A DNA stretch of 64,000 bases from Rhizobium sp. LC145. Lineage in GTDB: Bacteria; Pseudomonadota; Alphaproteobacteria; Rhizobiales; Rhizobiaceae. The first letter of the stretch is position 1. Each line of letters opens with the position of its first letter. Location: assembly GCF_001005825.1 (NCBI RefSeq), contig NZ_LBHV01000009.1, positions 124,001 to 188,000 of the forward strand, given 5' to 3'. The notes under the pieces were generated by a model that was given only the letters and a program-made list of their open reading frames with translations, was not told the origin of the DNA and made no database searches. Of this stretch, positions 50,399-59,782 are shown piece after piece. A program made the position numbers and the translations under genes.

Positions 50399-52729
50399 AT
50401 GCGTCACTCTGCGCCGGCCATTGCCAAGCAAGCCCATCTCGATGAACCGCGGGCCGGTTCGTTGACCATAGATTATATGCCGAGCGAGCAGAGGCAGCCG
50501 CGCGAGAACCCGCCGCGCTTCTCCTGGCTTCCGGATATCGACGACGGCGCGCGTTATGTGGTCCGTATCTCGAACGATCCCGATTTTGCAGATGGGGGGA
50601 CGCGGAGCTACGAGGACCTCGCCTGGAATTTCTTCACGCCGGAGGAGGTGCTTCCAGCCGGCCGTTATTACTGGTCCTATGCGCTCTGGGACCCTGCGAC
50701 GTGCGGCTGTGCTTCGAACTGGAGCGCCACGCGCAGTTTCGAGATCACCGATGGCCTGCCGCAAACGCCGCTTCCCGATCGCAAGGCACGTCATGCCGCG
50801 GGCGGCACGGCTCACCCTCGGCTCTGGCTCGATCCGGACAAGCTCAAGGCCTTCGCCGTGGCGGTCGAGCACGACCCGCACCATTGCGGCTGGTCGGATT
50901 TCTATTCCAAATCGGTCGAGCCCTGGATCAACCGCCCGATTATCCCCGAACCTCAACCCTACCCAAACAATATACGGATCGCCACACTCTGGCGGCAGAT
51001 GTACATCGATTGTCAGGAGGTCATCTACGCCATCCGGCATCTTGCGATCGGTGGCAAGGTCCTGGGCAGGGACGACCTCCTGGATACCGCGCGCGCCTGG
51101 CTGCTGGCCGTTGCCGGCTGGGACCCGCAAGGTGCCACATCCCGTGGCTATAACGATGAAGCTGCCTTCCGTATCGTGGTGGCGCTGGCCTGGGGTTATG
51201 ACTGGCTTTACGACCACCTGAGCGAAGAGGAGCGGACAACGGTTCGCACCGCACTTTTGCGACGCACGCGCGATGTTGCCGAGCATGTCATTGCGCACGC
51301 CCGCATCCATGTTTTCCCCTATGACAGCCATGCGGTGCGGTCGCTGTCGGCGGTTCTGACGCCAGCCTGCATCGCGCTTCAGGGCGAAAGCGAGGAGGCG
51401 ACGGAGTGGCTCGATTACACTGTTGAATTCCTGGCGACGCTCTACTCGCCATGGGCCGGAACGGATGGCGGATGGGCGGAAGGTCCGCATTACTGGATGA
51501 CCGGCATGGCCTATTTCATCGAGGCCGCCAATCTCATCCGCTCCCATACGGGGGTCGATCTCTATCGGCGACCCTTCTTCCAGAACACCGGAAGCTTTCC
51601 GCTCTACACCAAGGCACCGGGCACCCGGCGCGCGGGCTTCGGCGATGATTCCACGCTTGGCGATCTTCCGGGTCTGAAAGCCGGCTATAACGTGCGCCAG
51701 TTCGCAGGCGTGACCGGCAACGGTCACTATCAATGGTATTACGAGCGCATCAAGGCCGACGCCGCCGGCACGGAAATGGCGTTTTATAACTATGGCTGGT
51801 GGGACCTGAACTTCGATGATCTGGTCTACCGCCACGACTTTCCGCAGGTTGCCGCAGCATCGCCGGAGGATCTGCCGGCGGTCGCCTGCTTTGATGACAT
51901 CGGCTGGGTGGCAGTGCAGAAGCACATGCACGACCCCGATCGGCACCTGCAGTTCGTCTTCAAGTCCAGTCCCTATGGCTCGATCAGTCACAGCCACGGG
52001 GATCAGAATGCCTTCCTGCTCTATGCCTATGGCGAGGATCTTGCCATCCAGTCCGGCTATTACATCGCTTTCGGCTCCGGCATGCACCGGGATTGGCGTC
52101 GGCAGACGCGATCGAAAAACGCGGTGCTGATCGGTGGCAAGGGCCAGTATGCGGAGAAGGACAAGGCGCTTGCCCGCCGTGCTGCTGGCAAGATCGTCGA
52201 GGTCGAGGAAAAGCCGCAGCATTTGCGCATTCTGGGCGACGCGACGGCGGCCTATCAGGTCGCCAATCCGCTGGTTCAGAAGGCTCAACGGGAAATCCAT
52301 TTCGTCAACGAGGCCTATTTCGTCATCGTCGACCAGGTGGAGTGCAGCGAACCGCAAGACCTTCAATGGCTCTGCCATACCATCGGTGCGCCGCAAGTGG
52401 GCCGCTCGAGTTTCCGCTACCACGGGCAGAAGGCCGGGTTCTACGGTCAGTTCGTGTTTTCCTCAGCCGGCGCGCCGCAGATCGCCGCTATCGAAGGCTT
52501 TCCGGGCATCGATCCGGCGGAGCTGGAGGGGCTGGAGCTGCACCACCATGTCAACGCCACGGTTCCGGCGGCGGCGAGCCACACGCTGGTGACCCTCCTG
52601 GTTCCCTATGATTTGAAGGAGCCGAGGCGCATCTTCAGCTTCATCGACGATCAGGGTTTTTCCACCGACATCTATTTCACCGATGTCGATGACCAGCGCT
52701 TCAAGCTGACGCTCCCCAAGAAGTTCTAA
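50399..52729 (+). CDS. Exolytic alginate lyase, polysaccharide lyase family 15 (Atu3025-like)
   Basis: This 776-residue protein has no signal peptide, so it is cytoplasmic. An N-terminal beta domain (DUF4962-like, 1-120) is followed by an (alpha/alpha) toroid and a C-terminal heparinase II/III-type beta-sheet domain. H311, R314, Y365 and H531 are present at exactly the positions I remember as catalytic in Agrobacterium Atu3025, which is the same length. The enzyme degrades alginate and oligoalginate from the end to the unsaturated monomer, which becomes 4-deoxy-L-erythro-5-hexoseulose uronate (DEH). It is encoded directly after the AlgQ-like importer genes. Confidence 0.92.
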   Translation: MRHSAPAIAKQAHLDEPRAGSLTIDYMPSEQRQPRENPPRFSWLPDIDDGARYVVRISNDPDFADGGTRSYEDLAWNFFTPEEVLPAGRYYWSYALWDPATCGCASNWSATRSFEITDGLPQTPLPDRKARHAAGGTAHPRLWLDPDKLKAFAVAVEHDPHHCGWSDFYSKSVEPWINRPIIPEPQPYPNNIRIATLWRQMYIDCQEVIYAIRHLAIGGKVLGRDDLLDTARAWLLAVAGWDPQGATSRGYNDEAAFRIVVALAWGYDWLYDHLSEEERTTVRTALLRRTRDVAEHVIAHARIHVFPYDSHAVRSLSAVLTPACIALQGESEEATEWLDYTVEFLATLYSPWAGTDGGWAEGPHYWMTGMAYFIEAANLIRSHTGVDLYRRPFFQNTGSFPLYTKAPGTRRAGFGDDSTLGDLPGLKAGYNVRQFAGVTGNGHYQWYYERIKADAAGTEMAFYNYGWWDLNFDDLVYRHDFPQVAAASPEDLPAVACFDDIGWVAVQKHMHDPDRHLQFVFKSSPYGSISHSHGDQNAFLLYAYGEDLAIQSGYYIAFGSGMHRDWRRQTRSKNAVLIGGKGQYAEKDKALARRAAGKIVEVEEKPQHLRILGDATAAYQVANPLVQKAQREIHFVNEAYFVIVDQVECSEPQDLQWLCHTIGAPQVGRSSFRYHGQKAGFYGQFVFSSAGAPQIAAIEGFPGIDPAELEGLELHHHVNATVPAAASHTLVTLLVPYDLKEPRRIFSFIDDQGFSTDIYFTDVDDQRFKLTLPKKF

Positions 52730-52744
52730 TCAAAGAGGTTTGTG

Positions 52745-53494
52745 ATGAAACGTTTCGCCAACAAGACCGTCATTGTCGCCGGTGCCGGTCGCGATATCGG
52801 CCGCGCCTGCGCGCTGCGCTTTGCCGAGGAGGGTGCCAATGTCGTGCTTACCTATAATGGCGCCGAAGAAGGTGCTCGCAGTGCTGCCCGTAAAATAGAA
52901 GAGCTCGGCCGGAAAGCGATTGCGGTGCGCGCGGACCTGACGCGCAAGGAGGATGCCGAGCGGGTTATCTCGACGGCTGCCGAAAGCTTTGGCGACATCC
53001 ATGCGCTGGTCCACGTCGCCGGTGGCTTGGTAGCACGCAAGACCATGGCGGAGATGGACGAGACATTCTGGCGGCAGGTCATGGACGTCAATCTCACTTC
53101 GCTCTTCCTCATGTCCAAGGCGGTGCTCCCGAAGCTTGCAAAGGGCGGCGCGATCGTCACCTTCTCATCGCAGGCGGGAAGGGATGGCGGCGGGCCGGGG
53201 GCAGTGGCCTATGCGACATCGAAGGGTGCGGTGATGACCTTCACACGGGCGCTTGCCAAGGAGGCTGGGCCCGCCATTCGGGTCAATGCGGTCTGCCCGG
53301 GCATGATCGCCACGACCTTCCATGACACTTTCACCAAGCCCGAAGTGCGCGAGCGGGTCGCCGCCGCCGCATTGATGAAGCGTGAAGGGACCAGCGAAGA
53401 CGTCGCCGCTCTCGTCGCTTTCCTTGCGTCCGACGATGCCGCCTATATCACCGGCGCCTGCTACGACATCAATGGCGGCGTTCTGTTTTCCTGA
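52745..53494 (+). CDS. SDR oxidoreductase, probable DEH reductase
   Basis: This 249-residue short-chain dehydrogenase has cofactor loop GAGRDIG (13-19), S141/S142, Y156 and K160 (YATSK) as catalytic residues. Directly after an alginate lyase gene, it is the best candidate to reduce DEH to 2-keto-3-deoxy-gluconate (KDG). The NADH/NADPH preference is not clear: TYNGAEEG follows strand 2, without an obvious Asp or Arg switch. Its stop overlaps the next start by one base. Confidence 0.8.
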   Translation: MKRFANKTVIVAGAGRDIGRACALRFAEEGANVVLTYNGAEEGARSAARKIEELGRKAIAVRADLTRKEDAERVISTAAESFGDIHALVHVAGGLVARKTMAEMDETFWRQVMDVNLTSLFLMSKAVLPKLAKGGAIVTFSSQAGRDGGGPGAVAYATSKGAVMTFTRALAKEAGPAIRVNAVCPGMIATTFHDTFTKPEVRERVAAAALMKREGTSEDVAALVAFLASDDAAYITGACYDINGGVLFS

Positions 53495-54519
53495 TGCCAG
53501 AAAAACCGAAACTGCTCATCTCCATGCGGCCGGAATTGCCCGAAGGCTTCTTCGGGCCGCGCGAATGGGCGAGACTCCATGCGGTGGCGGACGTGATCCC
53601 CGGCCATCCCCATATCGATGTGGATACGCCCGCCGGCGCCGCGGCACTTGGCGAAGCCGACATCCTGCTCGGCGCCTGGGGAGCGTCGTCGCTGACAAGG
53701 GAGCGCCTGACACGCGCACCACACCTCAAGATGGTGGCCTATGCCGCCGGGTCGATACGCCCGATACTTCCCCCGGAATTCTGGGAAAGCTCCGATATCC
53801 TGGTGACCACGGCGGCGCCTGCCATGGCGGTTCCGGTTGCGCAATTCACCTTCGCCGCGATCATCATGTGCGGCAAGGACGTCTTTCGTCTGCGCGACGA
53901 GCATCGCGCAGAGCGTGGCACCGGCGGGTACGGCAGCAGGCGGGGACGCGGGCTTGCTCATATCGGGAACCATGGTCGGCGGATCGGCATTGTCGGCGCT
54001 TCGCGGATCGGCAGGGCGGTCATCGATATGCTGGTGCGGTCGAATTTCGAAGTGGGTGTTTACGATCCCTTCCTGGAGGCGGAAGAGGCGCGCCTGCTCG
54101 GTGCTGAAAAGATGGAGCTGCACGAACTGCTCGCCTGGTCCGACACCGTCTCGCTGCATGCTCCCATCCTGCCCGAAACCCGCCACATGATCGGCGCGCG
54201 CGAGCTTGCGCTGATGGCCGATCATGCGGTTCTGATCAACACGGCGCGGGGCTGGCTCGTCGATCATGAAGCTCTTCTGGCTGAGGCCCGTTCGGGGCGC
54301 CTGCGCATCCTGATCGATACACCGGAACCGGAGCCGTTGCCGCCGGACAGTCCTTTCTACGATCTTCCCAATGTCGTGCTCACGCCGCATATCGCCGGCG
54401 CCATGGGCAATGAATTGCGTGCCCTTTCCGATCTGGCGATCACGGAGATCGAGCGGTTCGTGGGCGGGGAGCCTCCCTTGTTTCCCGTCCGCAAGCACGA
54501 CCTGGAGCGCATGGCATGA
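53494..54519 (+). CDS. D-2-hydroxyacid dehydrogenase family protein
   Basis: This 341-residue protein has the Rossmann segment GIVGASRIGRAVIDMLVRSN, the arginine in NTARGWLVDHEAL, a glutamate in the EPEPLPPDSPFY region and the catalytic histidine in LTPHIAGAMGNE. The family interconverts D-2-hydroxy acids and 2-keto acids with NAD(P)H. Its role beside an alginate lyase is not established. It may handle a keto-deoxy acid or glyoxylate-like product. Confidence 0.82.
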   Translation: MPEKPKLLISMRPELPEGFFGPREWARLHAVADVIPGHPHIDVDTPAGAAALGEADILLGAWGASSLTRERLTRAPHLKMVAYAAGSIRPILPPEFWESSDILVTTAAPAMAVPVAQFTFAAIIMCGKDVFRLRDEHRAERGTGGYGSRRGRGLAHIGNHGRRIGIVGASRIGRAVIDMLVRSNFEVGVYDPFLEAEEARLLGAEKMELHELLAWSDTVSLHAPILPETRHMIGARELALMADHAVLINTARGWLVDHEALLAEARSGRLRILIDTPEPEPLPPDSPFYDLPNVVLTPHIAGAMGNELRALSDLAITEIERFVGGEPPLFPVRKHDLERMA

Positions 54520-55301
54520 CGGCGTTGAACCACTGCTTTTCGACACTCGGCTGTTCGCAGTTCAGCATGCGGGAGGTTGCCGATCTGGCGCAACGCCACG
54601 GGGTTGGCTCGGTCGAGCTGCGTGGATTGTCGGGCTCGCTCGATCTGCCCACGGTTCTGGCGGCGGAGTTCGAAAGTCCGGTCGGGTTCGCAAAGTTTCT
54701 TTCCGACCGTGGCCTGCGCGTGGTTGCCCTCAATACCTCGATCCGCCTCTTCGAAGGTGGCTGCAAGCTTTCCGCGATCGAACCTTATCTGCCCTGGGCG
54801 GAAGCGGCTGGTGCCGTGCATCTGCGTATCTTCGACGGCGGGGATCGGCTGAGCGAAGCGGACTTCGCCCTTGCTATTGCCGACCTAGACGCCTGGCAAG
54901 AACACCGCCGCTCGCGGGGCTTGAAGGCGGAGCTGATGATCGAGACCCATAACGCATTGGCGGATGTGGAGCAACTGGTGGAATTCATAGGCCGGGTGCC
55001 GTCCTCGCGGATCTTGTGGGATACGCACCATACCTGGGCGAAAGGTGCGGATGTGGTGTCCACCTGGAACCATATTGCTCAAAACGTGGTCCATCTTCAC
55101 GTCAAGGACAGCGCGATCGGCCCTGATGAAAGGCGCCATTACGTCGAGCCGGGAAAGGGAACGTTTCCGATGGCTGTTCTGAAGCCTCTGCTGCTGGCCG
55201 ATAACCGGAGCCTTCCGGTCAGCCTCGAATGGGAGCGTCATTGGCATCGAGAATTGCCACCGCTCGAAGATGCGCTGGTTGCCGCGCGATCCTGGTGGTG
55301 A
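54516..55301 (+). CDS. Sugar phosphate isomerase/epimerase family (TIM barrel)
   Basis: This 261-residue AP-endonuclease-2-type barrel overlaps the previous gene by 4 bases. Metal-binding-type residues appear as E in LMIETHNALADV, D and H in ILWDTHHTWAKGAD, H in VVHLHVKDS and E in VSLEWERHWH. The set fits xylose-isomerase-like isomerases, epimerases or dehydratases. The substrate is unknown, but the operon suggests a uronate-derived sugar acid. Confidence 0.82.
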   Translation: MTALNHCFSTLGCSQFSMREVADLAQRHGVGSVELRGLSGSLDLPTVLAAEFESPVGFAKFLSDRGLRVVALNTSIRLFEGGCKLSAIEPYLPWAEAAGAVHLRIFDGGDRLSEADFALAIADLDAWQEHRRSRGLKAELMIETHNALADVEQLVEFIGRVPSSRILWDTHHTWAKGADVVSTWNHIAQNVVHLHVKDSAIGPDERRHYVEPGKGTFPMAVLKPLLLADNRSLPVSLEWERHWHRELPPLEDALVAARSWW

Positions 55302-55315
55302 GAGGGGAGCTTTGA

Positions 55316-56560
55316 ATGCGCATTGCCGATATCCGCCTGACGCCTGTAGCCATACCGGACAAGCCGCTGCTGAACTGCAAGGGCGTTCACCAGCCTTACG
55401 CATTACGCACTGTGATCGAGGTGATCTGCGATGACGGCACGGTCGGGCTTGGCGAAAGCTATGGAAGCATAAAGGCGCTGGACGGATTGAGGCGCGCAGC
55501 GCCTTCGCTGATAGGACTTGATCCGTTCCATCTGCACGCGCTGAAATCCCGCGTGGCCGCCGCCTTGCCGGAGGGTGGCGGCATCAACGCCAAGAGCGCG
55601 GTCGCCGACCATAAGCTCACGGATGTAGTGGCATCGGCCTTTGAGGTTCCATGTCTGGACATCCAGGGCAAGATGCTCGGCAGGCCCGTGGCGGACCTGC
55701 TCGGCGGGGCGGTGCGAAAGACTGTGCCGTTCAGCGCCTATCTGTTCTTCAAGCTCGCAGCCCATATTGGCGAGACGGCGGACGAATGGGGAGAGGTGCT
55801 CACTCCGGACCAGATGGTAGGAGAAGCGCGCAGGATGGTCGTTGCCCATGGCTTCAAGTCCTTGAAGCTCAAAGGCGGCGTGCTTCACCCCGATCTTGAA
55901 ATCGAAACCATGTTCAAGCTCAGGGAGGCGTTCCCCCATCATCCGCTCAGGATCGATCCGAACGGCGGCTGGACCGTCGAGACCGCCATTTATATTGCCC
56001 GCAAGCTTGAGGGCATTCTGGAATATCTCGAAGATCCGGTCATCGGCATGGATGCCATGGCCGAAGTTGCCGCGGCGACTTCAATTCCGCTCGCAACCAA
56101 CATGATCGTGCTCGAATTCGACCAGATCGCCGAAGCCTATCGCAAGCGCGCGGTGAAGATCGTGCTTTCCGATCATCATTATTGGGGCGGGCTGCGTGCG
56201 TCCACGCATCTCGGCAAGGTCTGCGACGTGCTGGACATGGGCGTTTCCATGCACTCCAATTCGCATCTCGGCATAACCTTGGCCGCGATGGTTCACGTCG
56301 CGTCAGCCACCCCCAATCTCGGCTATGATTGCGACACGCACTATCCCTGGACAGGGACCGATGTGATCGACGAGCATTTCGCATTTCGCGACGGCGCACT
56401 GGCCGTGCCCGATGGACCGGGGCTTGGCGTGACCCTGGATCGGACAAAACTTGGCGAACTGGCTGCCCTCTACGAAGCCGCAGGCGTCAGGGAGCGTGAT
56501 GATACGGCCTATATGAAGCAATTCGACCCAGGCTACGAGCGTCGCGTACCGCGCTGGTAG
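55316..56560 (+). CDS. Enolase-superfamily sugar-acid dehydratase (glucarate dehydratase-like)
   Basis: This 414-residue protein has the enolase capping domain and barrel. The KxK motif is K184/K186, the metal ligands D214, E239 and N262, and the dyad D286 with H313 (SMHSNSHLGI), the arrangement of the glucarate dehydratase subgroup. It would dehydrate an aldaric or aldonic acid to a keto-deoxy acid. It is the last gene of the alginate locus, and a terminator follows. Whether it acts on glucarate or on a mannuronate/guluronate-derived acid is open. Confidence 0.85.
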   Translation: MRIADIRLTPVAIPDKPLLNCKGVHQPYALRTVIEVICDDGTVGLGESYGSIKALDGLRRAAPSLIGLDPFHLHALKSRVAAALPEGGGINAKSAVADHKLTDVVASAFEVPCLDIQGKMLGRPVADLLGGAVRKTVPFSAYLFFKLAAHIGETADEWGEVLTPDQMVGEARRMVVAHGFKSLKLKGGVLHPDLEIETMFKLREAFPHHPLRIDPNGGWTVETAIYIARKLEGILEYLEDPVIGMDAMAEVAAATSIPLATNMIVLEFDQIAEAYRKRAVKIVLSDHHYWGGLRASTHLGKVCDVLDMGVSMHSNSHLGITLAAMVHVASATPNLGYDCDTHYPWTGTDVIDEHFAFRDGALAVPDGPGLGVTLDRTKLGELAALYEAAGVRERDDTAYMKQFDPGYERRVPRW

Positions 56561-56577
56561 GGGTGAAGCGGTTCACG

Positions 56578-56606
56578 AAAGACCGGCCGAGTGCCGGCCG
56601 ATCTTT
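56578..56606. terminator. Bidirectional terminator between convergent operons
   Basis: AAAGA-C-CGGCCG and CGGCCG-A-TCTTT form a stem with one mismatch around a short loop, with T-rich ends on both strands. It lies 18 bases after the dehydratase stop and 26 bases from the end of the convergent binding-protein gene. Confidence 0.65.
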
Positions 56607-56631
56607 CATGCTTCCAACAGAGCGCCGCGGA

Positions 56632-57762
56632 TTATTTCTTGCCGCCCCAGCGCTCCGGGTAGCCCGGCAGTTCCTGGCAGCCGCACAGGCTGTAATGCAG
56701 CGGGGGCATGCGCTCGTCGACAAATTCGGCCAGCACGTCCTCGGTGATCGCCGGCTGCGGAAGCACCCATTCGGGGCCGGGTACCTGCTTTCCGTCGAGA
56801 ACATCAAGCGCGGCGATGATCGCCGTCCGCCACTGGTAGGTGGGGTAGGAGGGGCCGACTGCCGTCAGCTTTTCCGACTGCCACTTGCGCAGGAAATCCT
56901 GCTGATCCTCGCCGCTGATGACGGGGTAGGGCAATCCCGCGTCTTCGAAAGCCTCGAGTGCTGCGGTTGCCGTGTCGCCCGCATCCATCCAGATCGCTTC
57001 GATCTTCTCGCCGCGATTGATATAGTCTTCCACGATCGATTTGGTCTTGGCCCGATCGCTGCCGGTGAACTCCGACCCGATCACATTGATGCCGGCTTCG
57101 TCGAAGATGGTCTTGGCCGCCGAATAGCGGGTTTCGAGCACGTCGACACCGGGCATGATGCGCAAGGCGAGCACATTGTCGCCCTTCGCAAGCTTACTTG
57201 CGATGAACTCGCCCGAGGTGATGCCGAAGCCGTATCCGCCGACCGGGTGGATATAGGTGACGGGGCACTGGGTGTTGACCCCGCGATCGAAGACGATGAC
57301 CGGAAGCTTGCCGCAGGCGGCCTCGACCGCGGGCGTCAGGGCAGCCGTCGTGTTGGGAGATACGATCAGAGCATCGCACCTGCCGCCGCTGACGAGCGCC
57401 TCGATATCCGAGATTTGCTTTTCGTCTTTGCCCTCCGCATCGACAACCACCAGTTCCTTGATACGATCCTTGTGCAGCTCCGCTTCGGCATTGAGGTTGT
57501 TCAGGCCAACCACGCGCCAGGGGTTGAATACGCCGGCATTGGAAAAGCAAAGTGTGACGGGTCCGTCTTTCTTGTATTTGGCCGTGTCGACCATGCCGTC
57601 GCCAAGGTGCTGGGCCCAGGGCTTTCCTTCCGGCCCTTGTGGCTTCATCGAAAGCTGCTCCCGCTGCTTCTTGAATTCCGCGGGATCATTGAAATTTTGA
57701 GCAAGGGCCTCGCCGGTGCAGGCCAGTGCGACGCTCGCTGCCAGAATTATCTTCAGTTTCAT
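56632..57762 (-). CDS. Sugar ABC transporter periplasmic binding protein (RbsB family)
   Basis: This 376-residue protein has a signal peptide (LKIILAASVALACTGEALAQ) and the type-1 sugar-binding fold (VTLCFSNAGVFNPWRVVGLN, GRCDALIVSPNTTAALTPAV, LPVIVFDRGVNTQCP). It is longer than typical RbsB, with two C-terminal cysteines (SLCGCQELPG). Unusually it is the last gene of its operon. The adjacent epimerase suggests a ketohexose or rare sugar. Confidence 0.85.
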   Translation of the reverse strand: MKLKIILAASVALACTGEALAQNFNDPAEFKKQREQLSMKPQGPEGKPWAQHLGDGMVDTAKYKKDGPVTLCFSNAGVFNPWRVVGLNNLNAEAELHKDRIKELVVVDAEGKDEKQISDIEALVSGGRCDALIVSPNTTAALTPAVEAACGKLPVIVFDRGVNTQCPVTYIHPVGGYGFGITSGEFIASKLAKGDNVLALRIMPGVDVLETRYSAAKTIFDEAGINVIGSEFTGSDRAKTKSIVEDYINRGEKIEAIWMDAGDTATAALEAFEDAGLPYPVISGEDQQDFLRKWQSEKLTAVGPSYPTYQWRTAIIAALDVLDGKQVPGPEWVLPQPAITEDVLAEFVDERMPPLHYSLCGCQELPGYPERWGGKK

Positions 57763-57780
57763 TCTCTCCTCCTCCAGAAA

Positions 57781-57794
57781 GCCGGGAATCCGGC
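57781..57794. promoter_or_regulatory. Short palindrome between permease and binding-protein genes
   Basis: GCCGGGAATCCGGC has 5-base arms around GAAT and sits between the second permease stop and the binding-protein start. It could be a processing or stability hairpin that sets the binding-protein level. Confidence 0.35.
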
Positions 57795-57815
57795 ATTAGA
57801 CATTGGGCCGACTAC

Positions 57816-58796
57816 TCAGATCCGGCGGCGATTGCGCCACATGGTGGCGCCGACCGCCACGATCAGGATCGCTCCTTGAATGCTGTCTCTGAGGGCCTGC
57901 GGCAGGCCCATGAGATTGAGCAGGGTAAAAAGGGCAAAGAGGCTGAGCGCGCCGAACACGGCGCTCCAGATCGAACCGCGTCCGCCGAGAAGCTGGGCGC
58001 CACCGACGACGCAGGCCGCGATCGCCTGAAGTTCCAGCCCCTCGCCGGCGTTGACGGATACGCCGGAAAAGCCGCCGAGCAGGATGCCGGTGGTGACCGC
58101 GGAGATCGACGAAACCACGAATGCGATGATGCGGGTGGCGGCAACCGGCGTGCCGGCCAGTTCGGCGGCTCGCGGATTGTCGCCGACCGCCAGCGCGCGT
58201 TTGCCGTAGACCGTGCCGTTTAGTCCCCACCAGGCGATCGCCACGAAGCCGCAAAGAACGACCACGGCAAGTGGCAGTGACCCGATGAGCCAGACGTCGC
58301 GCCAGACCAGGCGCCCGAAATTGCGGAAGTTTTCCGGCAGGTCCCCTCGCGCAGCGCCGCCTGACCAGGCGAGCGCCAGGCCGTTGACGAGCAACATGGT
58401 GCCGAGCGTGGCAATGATCGAGGGCACCTTCAGGAAGGCAACCACCAATCCGTTGACGAGGCCGACGGCAATACCCATGAGATAGAGCGTGCCGAGGACA
58501 GCCCAGGTAGCGTCGGGATCGCCATTGATCAGGATCGATGCGGCCAATACGGCGAGTGTCGCGACCGCACCGACCGAGAGATCAAAGCCGCCGGTCAGGA
58601 TCACGTAAAGTTGCCCGCAAGCAAGAATGAGGAGGGGGGCCGCCCGCCTTAGGAAGTTCATGAACAGGCCGGGTTCCAGGTAGTTGGGCTGTACGACGGC
58701 GATGGCCGCGTAAAGCACGACAAAAATCACCAGACCTGCATTGAGCGCGAGCTTTGGCGAAGGACGGAGGGGAGCAACCTGCGGGATTGGCGTCAT
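57816..58796 (-). CDS. Sugar ABC transporter permease (RbsC family), second
   Basis: This 326-residue inner-membrane permease has about nine to ten hydrophobic helices, and the RbsC features GGFDLSVGAVATLAVLAA and FSGVSVNAGEGLELQAIAAC are clear. It overlaps the partner permease by 4 bases. The two RbsC-type proteins probably form a heterodimer. Confidence 0.88.
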   Translation of the reverse strand: MTPIPQVAPLRPSPKLALNAGLVIFVVLYAAIAVVQPNYLEPGLFMNFLRRAAPLLILACGQLYVILTGGFDLSVGAVATLAVLAASILINGDPDATWAVLGTLYLMGIAVGLVNGLVVAFLKVPSIIATLGTMLLVNGLALAWSGGAARGDLPENFRNFGRLVWRDVWLIGSLPLAVVVLCGFVAIAWWGLNGTVYGKRALAVGDNPRAAELAGTPVAATRIIAFVVSSISAVTTGILLGGFSGVSVNAGEGLELQAIAACVVGGAQLLGGRGSIWSAVFGALSLFALFTLLNLMGLPQALRDSIQGAILIVAVGATMWRNRRRI

Positions 58797-59782
58797 GCGA
58801 CATGCCCCTTGTAGCGAACCGCATGGATGGCGACGGCGGCGATGACGATCCCCCCGCGCAGGACCTGTTTCAGGAAGGCATCGATGCCGAGCATGTTGAA
58901 GCTTGCGTCCAGGCTTGCGAAGAGCAGGACGCCCGCCAGCGTTCCGGCCACACCACCCTTGCCGCCTGCGAGGATCGTCCCGCCTATGACCGTGACGGCA
59001 ATCGATTCGAGGTCATAGATGCCGTCCCGGCCGATCCAGGGCGTGCCGGATTGAAGGCGTGCGGCGAGATAGAGGCCGGCGGCTCCTGCAAACAGGCTGG
59101 CGATCACATGGGCGGCAAGCACGAGACGCTCGGTATGGATTCCCGCAAGCCTTGCTCCGTCCGGATTGCCGCCGACCGCGTAAATCCGCGCGCCGAAGAG
59201 TGTTTTGTTCAGGATGAAGGCGGCGGCAAGCGCAAGCAGTGCCAAGAGCAGGACGGAGTAGGGGATGCCGAGCATCCCGCCATAGGCGAGCACCTGAAAC
59301 TGGCGCGCCACGGCACCTTGGAGATCGGCGAAGGATGCTGCGAGCACGCCCTGAATGATGAGCCCGGTTCCGAGTGTCGCGATCAGCGGATTAATGCCGC
59401 CATAGGCAACGAGGGCGCCGTTGACCAGTCCGACGGCGAGGCACAGGCCAAGACAGGCGATAATGGCTGGCAGGATCATCGCCGGATCGCCCTGCATGAG
59501 AAGCGATGCCAGCACGGCAACAGCACTGATGAGCGCGGCGACCGAAAGGTCGATCGATCCGACGAGTATGACGAAGGTCTGGCCGATCGCGACGAGGCCG
59601 AGCGCCACCATGCGCTGGAGCAGGCCGACGATGCCCTGCAGGCTCAGTTGCGCGGACTCGCCGGTCGCGAGCGCGATGACGACGAAAAAGCCGGCAGAGA
59701 GAATGGCGAGCACCGCCGCGATGGGCAGGCCTTTCCTGTGGTTGAAAGAGGCAGGTTCCATGGAGATCGCATTGCTGCTCAT
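58793..59782 (-). CDS. Sugar ABC transporter permease (RbsC family), first
   Basis: This 329-residue inner-membrane permease contains GSIDLSVAALISAVAVLASL, GINPLIATLGTGLIIQGVLA and GRDGIYDLESIAVTVIGGTI, typical of RbsC. It overlaps the ATPase gene end and the next permease start by 4 bases each. Confidence 0.88.
   Translation of the reverse strand: MSSNAISMEPASFNHRKGLPIAAVLAILSAGFFVVIALATGESAQLSLQGIVGLLQRMVALGLVAIGQTFVILVGSIDLSVAALISAVAVLASLLMQGDPAMILPAIIACLGLCLAVGLVNGALVAYGGINPLIATLGTGLIIQGVLAASFADLQGAVARQFQVLAYGGMLGIPYSVLLLALLALAAAFILNKTLFGARIYAVGGNPDGARLAGIHTERLVLAAHVIASLFAGAAGLYLAARLQSGTPWIGRDGIYDLESIAVTVIGGTILAGGKGGVAGTLAGVLLFASLDASFNMLGIDAFLKQVLRGGIVIAAVAIHAVRYKGHVA

Noticed and set aside
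50321..52423. A 700-residue open frame on the minus strand opposite the alginate lyase
   Set aside because: The plus-strand lyase has family motifs and catalytic residues throughout; the opposite frame has no recognisable domain and arises from GC-rich codon bias.
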